Shown piece after piece: positions 29,735-40,914 of a stretch of DNA of 64,000 nt. Position numbers and translations under genes: made by a program. Source of the stretch: Trichomonas vaginalis G3 (Eukaryota; Parabasalia; Trichomonadida; Trichomonadidae); the NCBI RefSeq assembly GCF_026262505.1, contig NC_067206.1:27853896-27917895 (forward strand), read 5' to 3'. Positions within the stretch are counted from its first letter, which is position 1. Each line of letters begins with the position of its first letter. The notes beneath the pieces were generated by a model. That model was not told where the DNA came from and searched no databases. It saw only the letters and a list, made by a program, of their open reading frames with translations.

Positions 29735-32700
29735 TCAAAAGATGACTTCGTTGAAATAGTTGAAGTCCTTATTTTTGTTGAAGCATGGTTTCGAACCAAT
29801 GCACAAGTCAAAGGTTATCTCATCACCTTCATAAAGAGATTTGTACAATTCCACGATGCTATATTTTTCCCCAACTTTCTCAGGGAAGAACAAACCTTTC
29901 TTCTCGTCATAATGTACTTGTATCGCATCTGGGAACATTTGGTTTGCAGTAAGTGCAATTACGTCCTGTGTGATTCCCTTCATTCGACAGTGGAAAGCAA
30001 TTTCCTTGAGGTCATTGGTTAATTCGTCGAGGTAAGTCTTCTTTCCAACGAATATAGATCTTTGTGCCTTAGACATATGTCCTGCAGTAATCTCTGCAAA
30101 GTCTGAATGAAATTGACCCAGTGCTTTTCCAATGAGTTCTCTGTTATACCTTCTCTTGTATTCTTCTGCTAACTTATCTAAGTCCTTCTCATACAAGTGT
30201 AAACTATCTGTATCCTGATAGAACAACTTCAAGCCCAAATCTTCTGCTGTGAAGAATACTTCATTCATGATTCGTTTGGACATAGAAAGGATTGAAACAC
30301 CTAATGGACAATAGTTAAAGTGACGAACGATAGGTTTAAATGACTTTACACATGAAAGTTCGGAATCGGGGATGAACTCTATTGTCTGTATGTCATTATA
30401 GTTCTTAATGATATAGTCAGTGAGCTTATTGTCCTTGATGAAACGAATCTTTTTGTCAATGGGCTTTAATATCGTCTTACCATAGATACTGTTCAAAGAA
30501 GTTTGATGATCTCTTGTATCGGATTACCTTCCTTCTTATACTTAGCACGTAATTCGAAGAGCTTCTTAACTTCATTCCTTATTGTCATGTCCCTTTTTCC
30601 ATCATAATAGTATCCATCAATGACTTTGCATGAGATCTCTTGGAACTTGATCAGATCTTGAAGCGTAATGTGGTCTACGAACATCTTGCAGCATGTATTG
30701 GAACTTCTGGCAACATGTAAGTCAGGGTTGATGTCAGGATTGACGACAATCAATGGGAATGCTGAGTTCTTACCGATCGACAAGATCTCGATCTGACAGT
30801 AAAATCCTGAGATGAACTTTTCCTTTGTTGGTTCAGCTTGGTCATCATCAAAGAGATGCTCCAACAAGTATTCACTGCTCTTCATCTCTTCTGTCATAAC
30901 TTTTGGAATTCCTTCTAAACAGTAAAGTCTAGCAATTGCTGATGGATACAATGATACAGCATCGAAGTCAGTGATGAGTTCTCCTTCATTGTATTGCTTC
31001 TTGTTCTCAGCTAGCATGCATCTTCCTCCTTGAATACACTTGGAAATATATTCACGAGGTTTTCCTGCAAGATCAAAGAGATTACCGTTCTTCCAATATA
31101 CTCTCTTCTCAAAGAGTTTGTTTGAGATAGAACTTATTGAAACATAATCATAAGCATCTATTTCAAACTCAGTCATGAGGTCATTGCGGAACTTAAGAAA
31201 GCCATCTCGTAAAATGCGTACATCTTGACCGCAATAGAATGACGAATAAACTTCCATGTCAAAGTGTTCATCATCAATCTTGCAATCTTCAATCTTCTCA
31301 ATGTTCTCATTAAAAGCTTCAATATCTTTGACATGATTCATGGCATCATCGATGTTACCAACTTTAGTTGTATTAACTAACTCTTCCGTGTAGTAATTAT
31401 ATGGGAAAACTTCTTTTTCACCACTAGTGAGGTGAAACATTTCAGGGAATCTTTCCAACTTAGTTGAGATGATTGCATAAGAGTCTTTGAAGCAGAGAAG
31501 TTTTCCTTTGTACTTTCCTTGTATCTGCATCGTTTGTGAACCTTTGATGATTGGAGTTCCTGTAATCTCTTCTAACTGAGACATGAGAAAAGTGACATCG
31601 TACGATAAGTTGTGGAAATAAACTAAACTCTTATCTGGTAAAGCTTCGAGGAATTTTGACGCACAGTCACTTCCCCAAATTGATGTATAACCATCATCGT
31701 CATCTTCCATGAAACAAATGTTGTATGCTTTGTGAATGTTTCCATCAGTTGATGCTTCGAAGTCAGCAAAGAAAACATGTTCTCTTGGGAACTTCATGTC
31801 TTTCTTCGTCTCTGAACTCCAATCTTTCTTCATCCTTGCGCAATAACGCTCATTGTATGTGAGGTCAATCATTTCTTCAAGGTTCTCATTATACATCGTT
31901 GTGAAGTATGTGCAAAGTTCTCCTGTTCTAATTGGTTCGAAATAATTGTTAGCAAACAAGAGTTCAATGACTTTTGCAAGTGGTGTAACTAACTTTGAGT
32001 TAATTGCATACCTTGTTTCATATCTTCTGTTAACTAACATCTTCTTCTCTAAAGTCCAATCCTTGCACAACTTACAAACATCTTCATAGTTCTTGATGAA
32101 CATTGAACTTATTGGAAGCTTTTCGTTCAACATGTAGTGGTCATACATTAATAAAAGTTCTACTGTCATCTTTGGTTCTTCATCTGGTTCATAAGTATAT
32201 GAATGATTTGAATACTTCTCGTTGTATTTGATGACATGGAACCTTATTCCTGTTTCTTTGGCAATAACCTTAATCTTTGACATTGGAAAATCTTTGACAC
32301 GAATGATTTCCCTCATATGATTAATTGTTGCTTCGTCAACACCAGCTTGAATACAAGCGTAGATGAAACATGAATCTTTCATCATCTTCTTTGCTGTCTC
32401 TGCATTAAGTTCGTTGAAGATCTGATACCTCTCTAAGTTAATAGGTAATTTGCATGTCCATGTCCAAAGCTGACCATTACGTGACCTGTTTCTCTTCTTT
32501 GAATGGTTTTGTTTGATGATCTTGAGTGCGATCTTTTCTTGACCTGCTGCTCTCATCGTATCTAACATAACTTGTTCTTCAGCTGTGAGTTTATATGGTG
32601 TGTACGTTCCTTTTCTCAAAGCAGAAGCATCAACATCTGAATAAGCTGTATAGTCAAAGATCTCGATCTTCCTTAACGAAGGAATACTACAAAGGAAGAA

Positions 32701-33351
32701 GTCATAGTTTGATTCAAGGACTTTAGATGCTAATTCTTGTACTTCTGCTATTGGAGCTTCATTAAGTAACTGATGAACTAATGATCCCATTGTATTGATG
32801 TTCAAATGACGCAAAATGTTTCTCTTCTCATCAAAGTCGTAATAGAATGTCCACTTCTGTTTGAAAAGGTCTATCTGTCCAATGAACTTTGCCATAACTC
32901 TTGGAAACATCTTGTTGAAGTAATCTTTTCCTCTTGGACTGTATTGGTCAATGTTAAACATAATGAATCTTTCTCCTGCTTTAGTTATTGGGTCTAACCA
33001 TTTCTCATCAGGAAGTTTTTGACCATTAATGTTCTTAACAACGTAAAAGGCATTCTGTATTTCTTTGTATGCTAATTCGCTCTCATCAATCTTTGGTGGA
33101 GGGTCTGAGTATATTGGTTGCATCTCCATTAACGCTCTATTATGAGATCTCTGATCGTGATCTAAAGCAACTGGGGAATTTGAAGCTGGAACATTCATGA
33201 TACCATTGTAGTCATCATAGAAGCTCTTAGCATTCTTGATAGCTTCTTCTGCACTTCCTGTAAGTAATCCTTGATTCTTTAAGATCAGAGCTAATTTATT
33301 GGTAATATCTTTTTCTTTCTTAGGCAGTTTGGCTCCAAACATATCAAACAT
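29735..33351 (-). pseudogene. Inner Polinton: DNA polymerase B locus
   Basis: About 1,200 codons with an N-terminal accessory region (GIMNVPASNS, shared with the outer element's 12169 gene), exonuclease motifs (FADFEAST, FHNLSYDVTF, YCGQDV), palm motif A (DFDAVSLYPS), part of the fingers motif (NSIYGKT) and motif C (YQDTDSLHLY). This is the protein-primed replicative polymerase typical of Polintons. The locus looks nearly whole, with about one break. It converges with the small gene at 29484 and is followed upstream by a roughly 95-bp gap and the minor-capsid-like gene. Confidence 0.9.
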
Positions 33352-33446
33352 ACCTCTCTTGACATCTGGGGAAGTTTATTAACAAGTCCTTTAAAGGTAC
33401 TGAACAAAGACATTTATAACCGATAAAAAAATATACGTTATTTTTT

Positions 33447-34289
33447 TTAATCGTCATCGTAATCATAATCGTACGAAGATTCTGTATCATCATCACTGAC
33501 ATCATTGGTTTCTCTAACTTCTGGCTTATCTGGTTTAATCTCTATCACCATAAACATTGGTGACAATAATCGAACAGGCTGATCTTGGAAGTCAACTAAG
33601 GTAAACGTAACATTAGTTAGTTCCCATGGAAATGCATCTATCCATGGTGAGGATTCCTTACATATAAGTGGTTTACCAGATATCCAGAACTCATTGATGT
33701 TATAACATGTAGATCTGTACATGATCTTTCTTCGATCATCAACTTGGTCAATATTATTGAACCCAGAGATGACAGACATTGATGAACGAAGGTATAACTG
33801 ATACCCGAAGTTGAGCATAGGTGGTTTTGGCATTTGTAGATAATAATTATGTACAATAGGTAGTTCTATTCCATATGCACCTAAAATAAGATTTGCTCTA
33901 TGTGAAGCATCTTTTAAATAGACTTTATGTCCTTTGTCCTGTGACGTAAATATAAGTTGATTCGTAGCACTCAGTGAAACTGTTACATTATGTTGACCTT
34001 TTTTCTTGTTATAATAATCAAACTGTTTTGTTACAATCTCTTGTAGTTTTGATACAATAGTATCCATATCAAATGAAAGAGCTGACTTAAATGTACACAC
34101 CTTTTCTTCTCCATCTTCGTCTAACTGTAAGACAAAATAATCTGTTTCGTCACAAACAATAAAGTTCGCCATAGTACTGACACTTTTTACTCTCATCTTT
34201 ATCTTACTTGGATGCCCCATGTTAGGATCTGCTTGAAACTGTATTGTCCCGTAGTTATTAGGATCAGTCGATTGTAGATAATACATCAT
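33447..34289 (-). CDS. Inner Polinton: minor-capsid/penton-like protein
   Basis: The 280-residue protein is mostly beta strands: an N-terminal sheet-like part (SKIKMRVKSVSTMANFIV), VTVSLSATNQLIFTS, LILGAYGIELP, and a C-terminal strand set (VTFTLVDFQDQPVRLLSPMF). It ends in an acidic Asp/Tyr tail. The closing pattern resembles beta-sandwich virion proteins, so a penton or spike-base role is plausible but not proven. It is divergent from the fibre gene with only 19 bp between starts, which fits a fibre and its base being expressed together. The outer element has a decayed counterpart beside its own fibre gene. Confidence 0.55.
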   Translation of the reverse strand: MMYYLQSTDPNNYGTIQFQADPNMGHPSKIKMRVKSVSTMANFIVCDETDYFVLQLDEDGEEKVCTFKSALSFDMDTIVSKLQEIVTKQFDYYNKKKGQHNVTVSLSATNQLIFTSQDKGHKVYLKDASHRANLILGAYGIELPIVHNYYLQMPKPPMLNFGYQLYLRSSMSVISGFNNIDQVDDRRKIMYRSTCYNINEFWISGKPLICKESSPWIDAFPWELTNVTFTLVDFQDQPVRLLSPMFMVIEIKPDKPEVRETNDVSDDDTESSYDYDYDDD

Positions 34290-35859
34290 TTTTATATGTA
34301 GTAAAAGAATGAGTGTTGTTCCATATGCATATGAATGTTATAAGTCTAGCGTACTTCAATATAAAGAATATACTCTCAGAATTACTGATAATGCTTTAGT
34401 CATACATAAAGAAGGTGCTGATGAAGACATTACCATCGGTCCTGGTATATTACCTATCGAGCAACCAGATGGTACAATTGTTGAAACAGACTTAAATCAA
34501 TACCTTCAAGCGTTACAGAATCGTGTGACAAAAGTAGAGAATAATTACTTAGATGCTCCATTCTTCACAACTGATAGAGATTATATGTTTTCATGTATGG
34601 CGAGTAATGGTTTGCAAGAAACTCGTGAGGTAAATATTAATGAAGCATTAGAGACTATAATATATCATGTTAAACGGTTATTATCGATTGACCATGGAGT
34701 TCATTTTGACCCAAGGTCTACACTGTTCAATATACCAATGATTGAAAACAGTCAATTAACATTTAAAGAAGATACATTGTATAATGCTTTAAACGCAGCA
34801 TTTGCTTATATATTAGGTCATGAACAAGTACAAAATAGTGGTATTGCAATATACTTAGATAAAGTTATGTTAAAGAAACCATTGACATTCACAGAAGATG
34901 GTCCAAAAGCAACTGGTATTGTTGGTGATGGAACATTATTGACGAAAGAATACTTAGCAAGTCATGTCGGAGAATTTTTCTCCACTAATGATAGCATCAG
35001 TACAACACCAGAAGTTATTTTATTGAAGAAACCAATCACATTTGATGTTAAAGGAAAGACAAAAGCAACTGGTATAGCTGGCGATGGAGTTCTTCTGACT
35101 AAGGAATACTTGAAGAAAAATATCAATGACTTCGTTGAAATTGTCAAAGATAAAGAATCTGGTCTTAAGTTCAACCCTTTATCATTCATCTTTGCCATAG
35201 CAAACGCTGGAGCTACTGCAGCCTCATGGATATCACTCCAGAGTATAGATCCGTATTTTTCCCAAGTGAGCGGGGTATCTCCAATCCCAGCCCTATCGTC
35301 CTCCCAGTGTCAGTTTTCAATATAAAATCCAAATTTTTTTTGAAAATAAAAATTTCGAGAAATTTTTTTTGATTTTTTTCTTTGATTTCAATAATTCAAA
35401 ATAAATTTGGGAGTAAAAAGACACTATTTAATGAATTCATATGAGTGAATGTGGATAAATACTCTCAAAACATACAATTTATCTATTTTTTCTTTATATT
35501 ATCAACTAATTAGTGATAATTTTTTTTGAATCAGATTTTTTTTCTTTAAAAACATAATATATAACACAACAATGATGCACACATACGTATCTACACATCA
35601 AAATATAAAGCTTGTTTTGGTCTGGGCATCCCAACCCAAAATTCTTAAAAAATTGAATAAAATTGAATACTTGGGGCTGGGATACCCATCCCAAAACCGA
35701 ATTGAATTTTTTGAATTAAAGAATATATTTATGTATTTATAATATACATGTGATGTCTATAAAAAATACTAAATTCTAAAAAAAAATTCAATTTATTCAA
35801 AACGTATACTAAGTGATCACTTCATTAGTAGGATCAGCAATCCTACTAAATGGTGAGAA

Positions 35860-36270
35860 CGCCACTAACTAAAAAGGGAGTCCTTGGAGCTCTTGATCTC
35901 TTGTCAGTAGAGTTCATAATGAGGCATGGCATCTACTGATTAGAGATCAGAGCAATCCTACCTTACCTTCAGGAGCTACAAAGCTCCTAATCGTTACGAG
36001 GGGGAGCCTTGGAGCTCCTGAAGCTCATCAGCAGAGGCTATTTACCATTTGGGCCTCTTCTGATGAAAGATGCGAAACACGTCTACGAACCAGGAGCTTC
36101 AAAGCTTCTAATCCTTACTAAAGGGAGCTTTGGAGCTCCTGAGTCTCCATCAACATAGTCCCAGATGGTAAATGTCCTTTGCTGATGAAAGATGCGAAAC
36201 ACATCTACGAACCAGGAGCTCCAAAGCTCCTAATCCTTACGAAAGGGAGCTTTGGAGCTCCTGAAACTCC
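35860..36270. repeat. Serial hairpins inside the 1.6-kb element
   Basis: Two kinds of long hairpin alternate. One is AGGAGCTCCAAAGCTCC paired with its complement across a TAATCCTTACGAAAG loop, in three diverged copies. The other is built on TCATCAGCAGAGGC-like arms. The linker GATGCGAAACAC(G/A)TCTACGAACC recurs between them. Stem changes in one arm are often matched in the other. No coding capacity is seen. Confidence 0.65.
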
Positions 36271-36282
36271 TTTTACTATAAA

Positions 36283-36563
36283 ATAGGACAGTTTTCTTCT
36301 GAGGTTCTCATCAAATCTAAGACTTCAGAAGAAAGCTGTCCTATCAATGTATACTTACACTCTCATGGACTACAAGTGTACAATTTTAAGGCAGAGATTA
36401 TCCGAGGCCTCTCATCAAATGAGGGACCTCGGATAATCTCTACCTTAAGTAGTCAAATAACTTTTCTCACTATTTAGGAACAAAAGAACAAGAGTTGGAG
36501 TACTTTAAGGCAAGATTCTTCCGAAATCTCTCATCGAATGAGAGACTTCGGAAGGACCTTGCC
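36283..36563. repeat. Three long hairpins with a shared apical core
   Basis: The stems are 36283-36302/36325-36344 (19 of 20 pairs), 36386-36407/36427-36448 (21 of 22) and 36509-36525/36547-36563 (15 of 17). Their stem sequences are unrelated, but each encloses a variant of CTCTCATYAAATGAGAG. They form one family with the hairpins at 4965-5013 and 57399-57451. Confidence 0.75.
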
Positions 36564-38606
36564 AAATCCTTGAACGCCAATATCCTTGGAACTGAGCTAG
36601 AACCAGGGAGAAGTAGCATACTATAGAGCACGATGGTAATCTCGGAAATGCTTATATCGCCCCAAGCACAATATTTAAGAAGTCTAACTCATATATACAA
36701 GAAGTCAGGCTGAATAGATATTGTGCATATGGTTTGCAGAACTCTCATGATATTTAAAATTCATGTTATCCCAAAAAAGGTGACACTTTGGGTGTATCGT
36801 CCATCCCAGGGATGCAAAAATCACATCACCTTGGATCTATACTCCAGAGTCAAATAAATGCTCTTTGGGCTTTTGTTGAAAGTCAAGAAGGTATAGATAC
36901 TGTTCTTGACACTCTGGGTAATCTTGGTCCAAATCATAAAGGAGGTTTTGTGGATGGAATAAAAAATTTAGTTGAAAAGACTAAAACAAGTTTCCAGAAG
37001 ATAACTCATATAGAAAGATTCAGAAATGAAGGTTATATGGAACTTGAGAGTTTTGATGTGACTGGACCTTTGGAACCAATTCTAATGGCACGTGATGCTA
37101 ATGATAAAGAAGAGAAAGATCCTGGACCAAAAACAATCATTTCTACGTTAAGTACTTTGTACCCTGATTTTGTGACCTTAGTGAAAGTTGCTAATACATC
37201 AAGAAAGAACAATAATATTAATATGTCTGGTACTGATGACCTTACTGATTATCTTTATCTCATTCTTGCTGAATTAGCGAAGAAAGTTGAGGAGAACAAA
37301 AATAATGGAGGAAGAACTGCACTTAAGATTGCAGACAAAGCTGACAAAAGTTATGTTGACGAAGAGATACGTAAAGTTGCATCTAAAGAATATACTTTAT
37401 CACAGTCTGTCATACTTAAGACAATCAAAGGTCCAGAGAAAGATATGTACCCAGGTGATGGTACAACAGTTAAAGTTAATGAAAGAGTTTCATTCCCATC
37501 TGGTATTGATACAAAAGAAGTATATATTAATGGTGAAAACATCAATACAACATTGTTTCCTTTGAAAAATAATGAGTTCACTGAACCTTTGACAGTTAAA
37601 TCAATTCGTTCAAGAGAAGACAAACCTGTTATAATCAATAAAATAGGAGCTGATAATGACCAACCAGTTCAAATCAAGAAAATAAGAGCTGATGACATTA
37701 TCTTGAACTATACTTTAGGCTCAAGTGCTCCACAAGAAGATCCTCATATGAGTTTAACAGAGACCTTGCAAAATTTGAATGGTACTGCATATAATATGTC
37801 TATGAGTTATAACAACTTTAAAGCACATGAGTTACCAGTTCTGTTAGACAACAAAGCAGACAAAACTTATGTTAATGAACAGATCTCAAAGATCTCTAAT
37901 GCATCTGTAAACAATGGAATACCTGAAAGCATTACAGTTAGCTTTGGTAATAATGATATGGGTAAAGTTGCAATATTTATAAATTATAACATTGGTCCAT
38001 CAGAAAAAGGTCCAAGTTACTATACATTGAGTCATGGTAAATCTATTGAACTTGTGTTCCACAAAAAAGATGGAACAAACTTAACTATTCATCCTGGAGA
38101 TACGTTTGAGTTTTATTTGAACGATGTCACCACAGTAGATTATACTTATAGACCTTCTAACATGTTTGACATGATGTATCCAATTGGTTCTATATTTACA
38201 TCAATGAGCTCAACAAGCCCGCAAACCCTTTATGGAGGTGTTTGGCAACCGATTGTTGATCAGTTTCTTTACTGTTCTAACTCATCAATGGACTTTGGTG
38301 GTTCAAAGACTATCAGAGTTGAAAACCTTCCACCACACTCCATAGGTTCAGTGCAACAACATCTACTAATGGAGAGCATTCACATTCAATGACAAAAAGA
38401 GGTTATACAAATCTTGCAGCAGGTTCTGATAGACAAGGTATGAATAGATATGATATCACAGATGACCCTAGAGATGTTAGTACAGGTATTTTCTGCGGAT
38501 CTGCAGGAAACCATACTCACACAGTAGCTGGAATCACAGATGCAACAGGAAAAGGTCAAGACTTCTTACCACCATTTATGACTGTATTCGCTTGGTTCAG
38601 AGCTGC

Positions 38607-38780
38607 TTAACTCAAGATCACGATCACAAACTGTTTCTCAGTATGAATGAGTAGCTCTATTTTTACATCATTACTGAAGTATTTCTTTTCTTCATCAATG
38701 ACAGAAAGAATGTTTTCATCATCTTTTAAAGATCTTACCAAAGTTAGATCTTCATCAGAAAATCTCAAAGAAAGACTCAT
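38607..38780 (-). CDS. Inner Polinton: small 57-residue protein
   Basis: The ORF starts MSLSLRFSDEDLTLVRSL and ends FVIVILS. It is acidic and mixed alpha/beta. Its stop overlaps the end of the fibre gene on the other strand by 3 bp, the tight packing seen across this element. No family is recognised. Confidence 0.5.
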   Translation of the reverse strand: MSLSLRFSDEDLTLVRSLKDDENILSVIDEEKKYFSNDVKIELLIHTEKQFVIVILS

Positions 38781-38844
38781 TTATGCACTAATAAAAATAT
38801 AGCTAATTATTTTTTTATCTGAACTTTTTATCGGGTATATAAAG

Positions 38845-39287
38845 ATGTCTGAACATCATATAAAGTTCTTTAAGATCCAACAGTTTGTAGATGAAGTGAA
38901 GAAGCAAAATAAACAGCAAAGAGACTACTTATATGCTTACCACAAACATTATGTCAAGGAAAGTATGGTTATAGTGCAAGTCCGATCATGATCTTTGTCG
39001 ATAAGCAGAAATACACAAATGAAGGTTTAGCTAATTTACTCAAGTTTGAAAAGATAGCTATAAACATTCCTGACCATTTCTCAGCGAGAATAAACCTTGA
39101 CAAGACTAAAAGTTATTGTTTATATGTAGATCTCACGAAATCAACAAAGAGTAAAGACAAAGAATATAACCCAGTTGAACTTAAGACAATGGGTAAGAAC
39201 TTACTCAAAGCTGCTATCAAACCTGTCGAAGAGATCGACATTGAGGATGAAGCAGAAGAAATAGATGTAGATCCTGAAGTGTTATAA
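38845..39287 (+). pseudogene. Inner Polinton: unknown gene locus
   Basis: Coding sequence begins MSEHHIKFFKIQQFVDEVKK. It later contains NYLLKFEKIAINIP-like and 'SARINLDKTKSYCLYVDL' beta-rich parts and an acidic Glu/Asp tail. It looks like one gene with about one break. Function is unknown. Confidence 0.45.
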
Positions 39288-39297
39288 ACGATAAAGT

Positions 39298-39609
39298 TTA
39301 TTTTTGGAGGAAGATGGTGTCAGACCCTTTAATCTGGTATGCTTGTTCTAGGTAATTGCAGAAACCTAGAAAGATTGGTATTGGTCTGAGTTTCATATCT
39401 GTTCTCTCATCTCTCCATTGAAGCAAGTAAATTTTCATGAAGAGTTCGTCTGGATTCTCAGGTTTTGGTACACACTGATCGAAGATCTGTATGACCTCTT
39501 CATGACCGTACTCCCTATGGTCAGACATGAGTGTTAAGAAGAACATTTGCATCTCCGGACCAGGTTTAGCATCTATGCAACGAGTGGGTCTCATTGACAT
39601 TTTTGTCAC
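39298..39609 (-). CDS. Inner Polinton: unknown 103-residue protein
   Basis: A soluble mixed protein with MRPTRCIDAKPGPEMQMFF near the N terminus and a helical C-terminal half. The start may be the first ATG (39609) or the third codon pair downstream. It converges with the gene at 38845 and is divergent from that at 39624. A copy of TGTCACTTTT (39604-39613) lies over the start region between the two divergent genes. No family is recognised. Confidence 0.5.
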   Translation of the reverse strand: MTKMSMRPTRCIDAKPGPEMQMFFLTLMSDHREYGHEEVIQIFDQCVPKPENPDELFMKIYLLQWRDERTDMKLRPIPIFLGFCNYLEQAYQIKGSDTIFLQK

Positions 39610-39623
39610 TTTTATTTGGTCGA

Positions 39624-39830
39624 ATGGAAGGATTCGAGTTCATGCCACTTGACAGCAAAGAAGGTGCAGAAGAGGTTGTTGTTGCTGCATTCTATGCGAG
39701 CTCACACGTTGACGCATTCCGAACTTACCAGGATGACCTCGAAAAAGAAGGTCGAAAGCTTGGAAAGATCCAAATGTTGCTTGAGTTCTTCCGTGGAAAC
39801 CTTGCACAGAAGTATGAGAAGAAAGAATAA
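39624..39830 (+). CDS. Inner Polinton: unknown 68-residue protein
   Basis: I chose the start MEGFEFMPLDSKEG at 39624, just past the shared divergent promoter. The product is helical and charged, with a C-terminal KIQMLLEFFRGNLAQKYEKK amphipathic helix. Function is unknown. Confidence 0.45.
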   Translation: MEGFEFMPLDSKEGAEEVVVAAFYASSHVDAFRTYQDDLEKEGRKLGKIQMLLEFFRGNLAQKYEKKE

Positions 39831-39887
39831 ACAACTAATTATTACTGAGCTTAGCTCATAAATGTAAGTTTTTACTCTGATCAGATC

Positions 39888-40394
39888 TTAGATCTCGTCG
39901 GGACAAGCGGAAAGGATAAAGTCCATGAGCTGGACTTTTGTCTTAGTGAGCGGTACTGCGGTCATGAGTAGTTCGCGCTTGTTTGAGCCACTTGGAACGC
40001 GACCCTTCCAATTCCTCATAGATCTCAAGGCAGAGATCGTGAAGAACTCAAGGACAAAGAGTCTTTGAGACTTGGTAAGGAATCCCTCATCATCTCTTTC
40101 ATCCTGGAGGGTCTTTGTGGATGCAGTGGACTTGATCTCGTCTTCCTCGATCGGATCATTCTCATAATCTTCATCACCCTTCTTCCTAAACGTCATCTGC
40201 TCTCTCTTGTAGTCGTTCCTGAGAGCATTGAGTCCAGCTTCAAGATCTTGTGAGTTCTTTGCAGGTTTATTGAAAGTTTTCTTTTCCTGCATTTGCTGTA
40301 TAAGCTGGGTTTGCTGTTGCATCATCTGCATCATCATTGCCATCATATCTAGTGTTGGTGATGCTGGAGCTGGTGTTGTACCATCTTGGGACAT
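39888..40394 (-). CDS. Inner Polinton: Met/Gln-rich coiled-coil protein
   Basis: The 168-residue protein has a short Pro/Ala lead, a Met/Gln-rich helix (residues about 16-37), a charged central part and a hydrophobic C-terminal helical region ending FILSACPDEI. Its promoter region is the 15-bp tandem array at 40410-40914. No domain is recognised; a virion-internal scaffold or core role is only a guess from composition. Confidence 0.5.
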   Translation of the reverse strand: MSQDGTTPAPASPTLDMMAMMMQMMQQQTQLIQQMQEKKTFNKPAKNSQDLEAGLNALRNDYKREQMTFRKKGDEDYENDPIEEDEIKSTASTKTLQDERDDEGFLTKSQRLFVLEFFTISALRSMRNWKGRVPSGSNKRELLMTAVPLTKTKVQLMDFILSACPDEI

Positions 40395-40409
40395 TCGGTC
40401 GTCGGTTAT

Positions 40410-40914
40410 GTCTTTACAAAAGACTGCTTTACAAAAGACAGCTTTACAAAAGACAGCTTTACAAAAGACAGCTTTACAAAAGACTTTACAAAAGACAGCT
40501 TTACAAAAGACTGCTTTACAAAAGACAGCTTTACAAAAGACGCTTTACAAAAGACAGCTTTACAAAAGACTGCTTTACAAAAGCATTTACAAAATTGAAT
40601 ACTTTTGCTTTACAAAAGACAGCTTTACAAAAGACTGCTTTACAAAAGACAGCTTTACAAAAGACGTCTTGACAAAAGACAGCTTTACAAAAGACTGCTT
40701 TACAAAAGCATTTTCTCACAAAATTGAATACTTTTGCTTTACAAAAGACGTCTTGACAAAAGTCTGCTTTACAAAAGACAGCTTTACAAAAGATTGCTTT
40801 ACAAAAGTCTGCTTTACAAAAGATTGCTTTACAAAAGTCTGCTTTACAAAAGACAGCTTTACAAAAGTCTGCTTTACAAAAGACAGCTTTACAAAAGATT
40901 GCTTTACAAAAGCC
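40410..40914. repeat. 15-bp tandem array, about 31 copies, between divergent genes
   Basis: The unit is GCTTTACAAAAGACA, with variants ending GACT, GATT, GTCT or GACG. The array is broken twice by the same roughly 30-bp insert (GCATTTACAAAATTGAATAC plus CTTTT, with small differences). Because 15 is a multiple of three, several frames on both strands stay open through it, which creates false long ORFs. It fills the whole space between the starts of the genes at 39888-40394 (-) and 40915 (+), so a promoter, enhancer or replication role is possible. Confidence 0.8.

Larger units (their letters stand above)
35235..36850. mobile_element. 1.6-kb non-autonomous DNA transposon-like insertion (MULE-like)
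   Basis: The element spans 35245-36840 and is flanked by a 10-bp direct repeat, ACTCCAGAGT (35235-35244 and 36841-36850). Its ends share ATAGATCC in inverted orientation, followed by weaker inverted similarity. A 9-11 bp duplication is typical of Mutator-like elements, so that family is a reasonable guess. It has no transposase ORF. The left half is AT-rich with a 'GGGATGCCC'-like palindromic stretch. The right half (about 35860-36565) is a train of long hairpins. It sits in the fibre gene of the young Polinton, so it moved recently. Confidence 0.7.
34309..38610 (+). pseudogene. Inner Polinton: phage-like fibre locus, interrupted by an insertion
   Basis: The locus begins with a beta-rich head. 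Two internal repeats follow of the form KKP(L/I)TF...ATGI(V/A)GDG...LLTKEYL. The 1.6-kb insertion at 35245-36840 comes next. Beyond it are shaft-like repeats (DKADKSYVDEEI, DNKADKTYVNEQI) and the tail-collar/gp10-like tip (YPIGSIFTSM, QFLYCSNSS, GGSKTI, LPPHS, GNHTHTVAG, PPFMTVFAWFR). It has the same design as the outer element's fibre at 19432-21075, and I infer a host-binding spike. Apart from the insertion there is about one further break. Confidence 0.75.

Noticed and set aside
40228-40914. Long open frames on both strands across the 15-bp array
   Set aside because: The repeat length is a multiple of three and lacks stops in several frames, so the ORFs are an automatic result of the array. 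The real gene likely starts at 40915.
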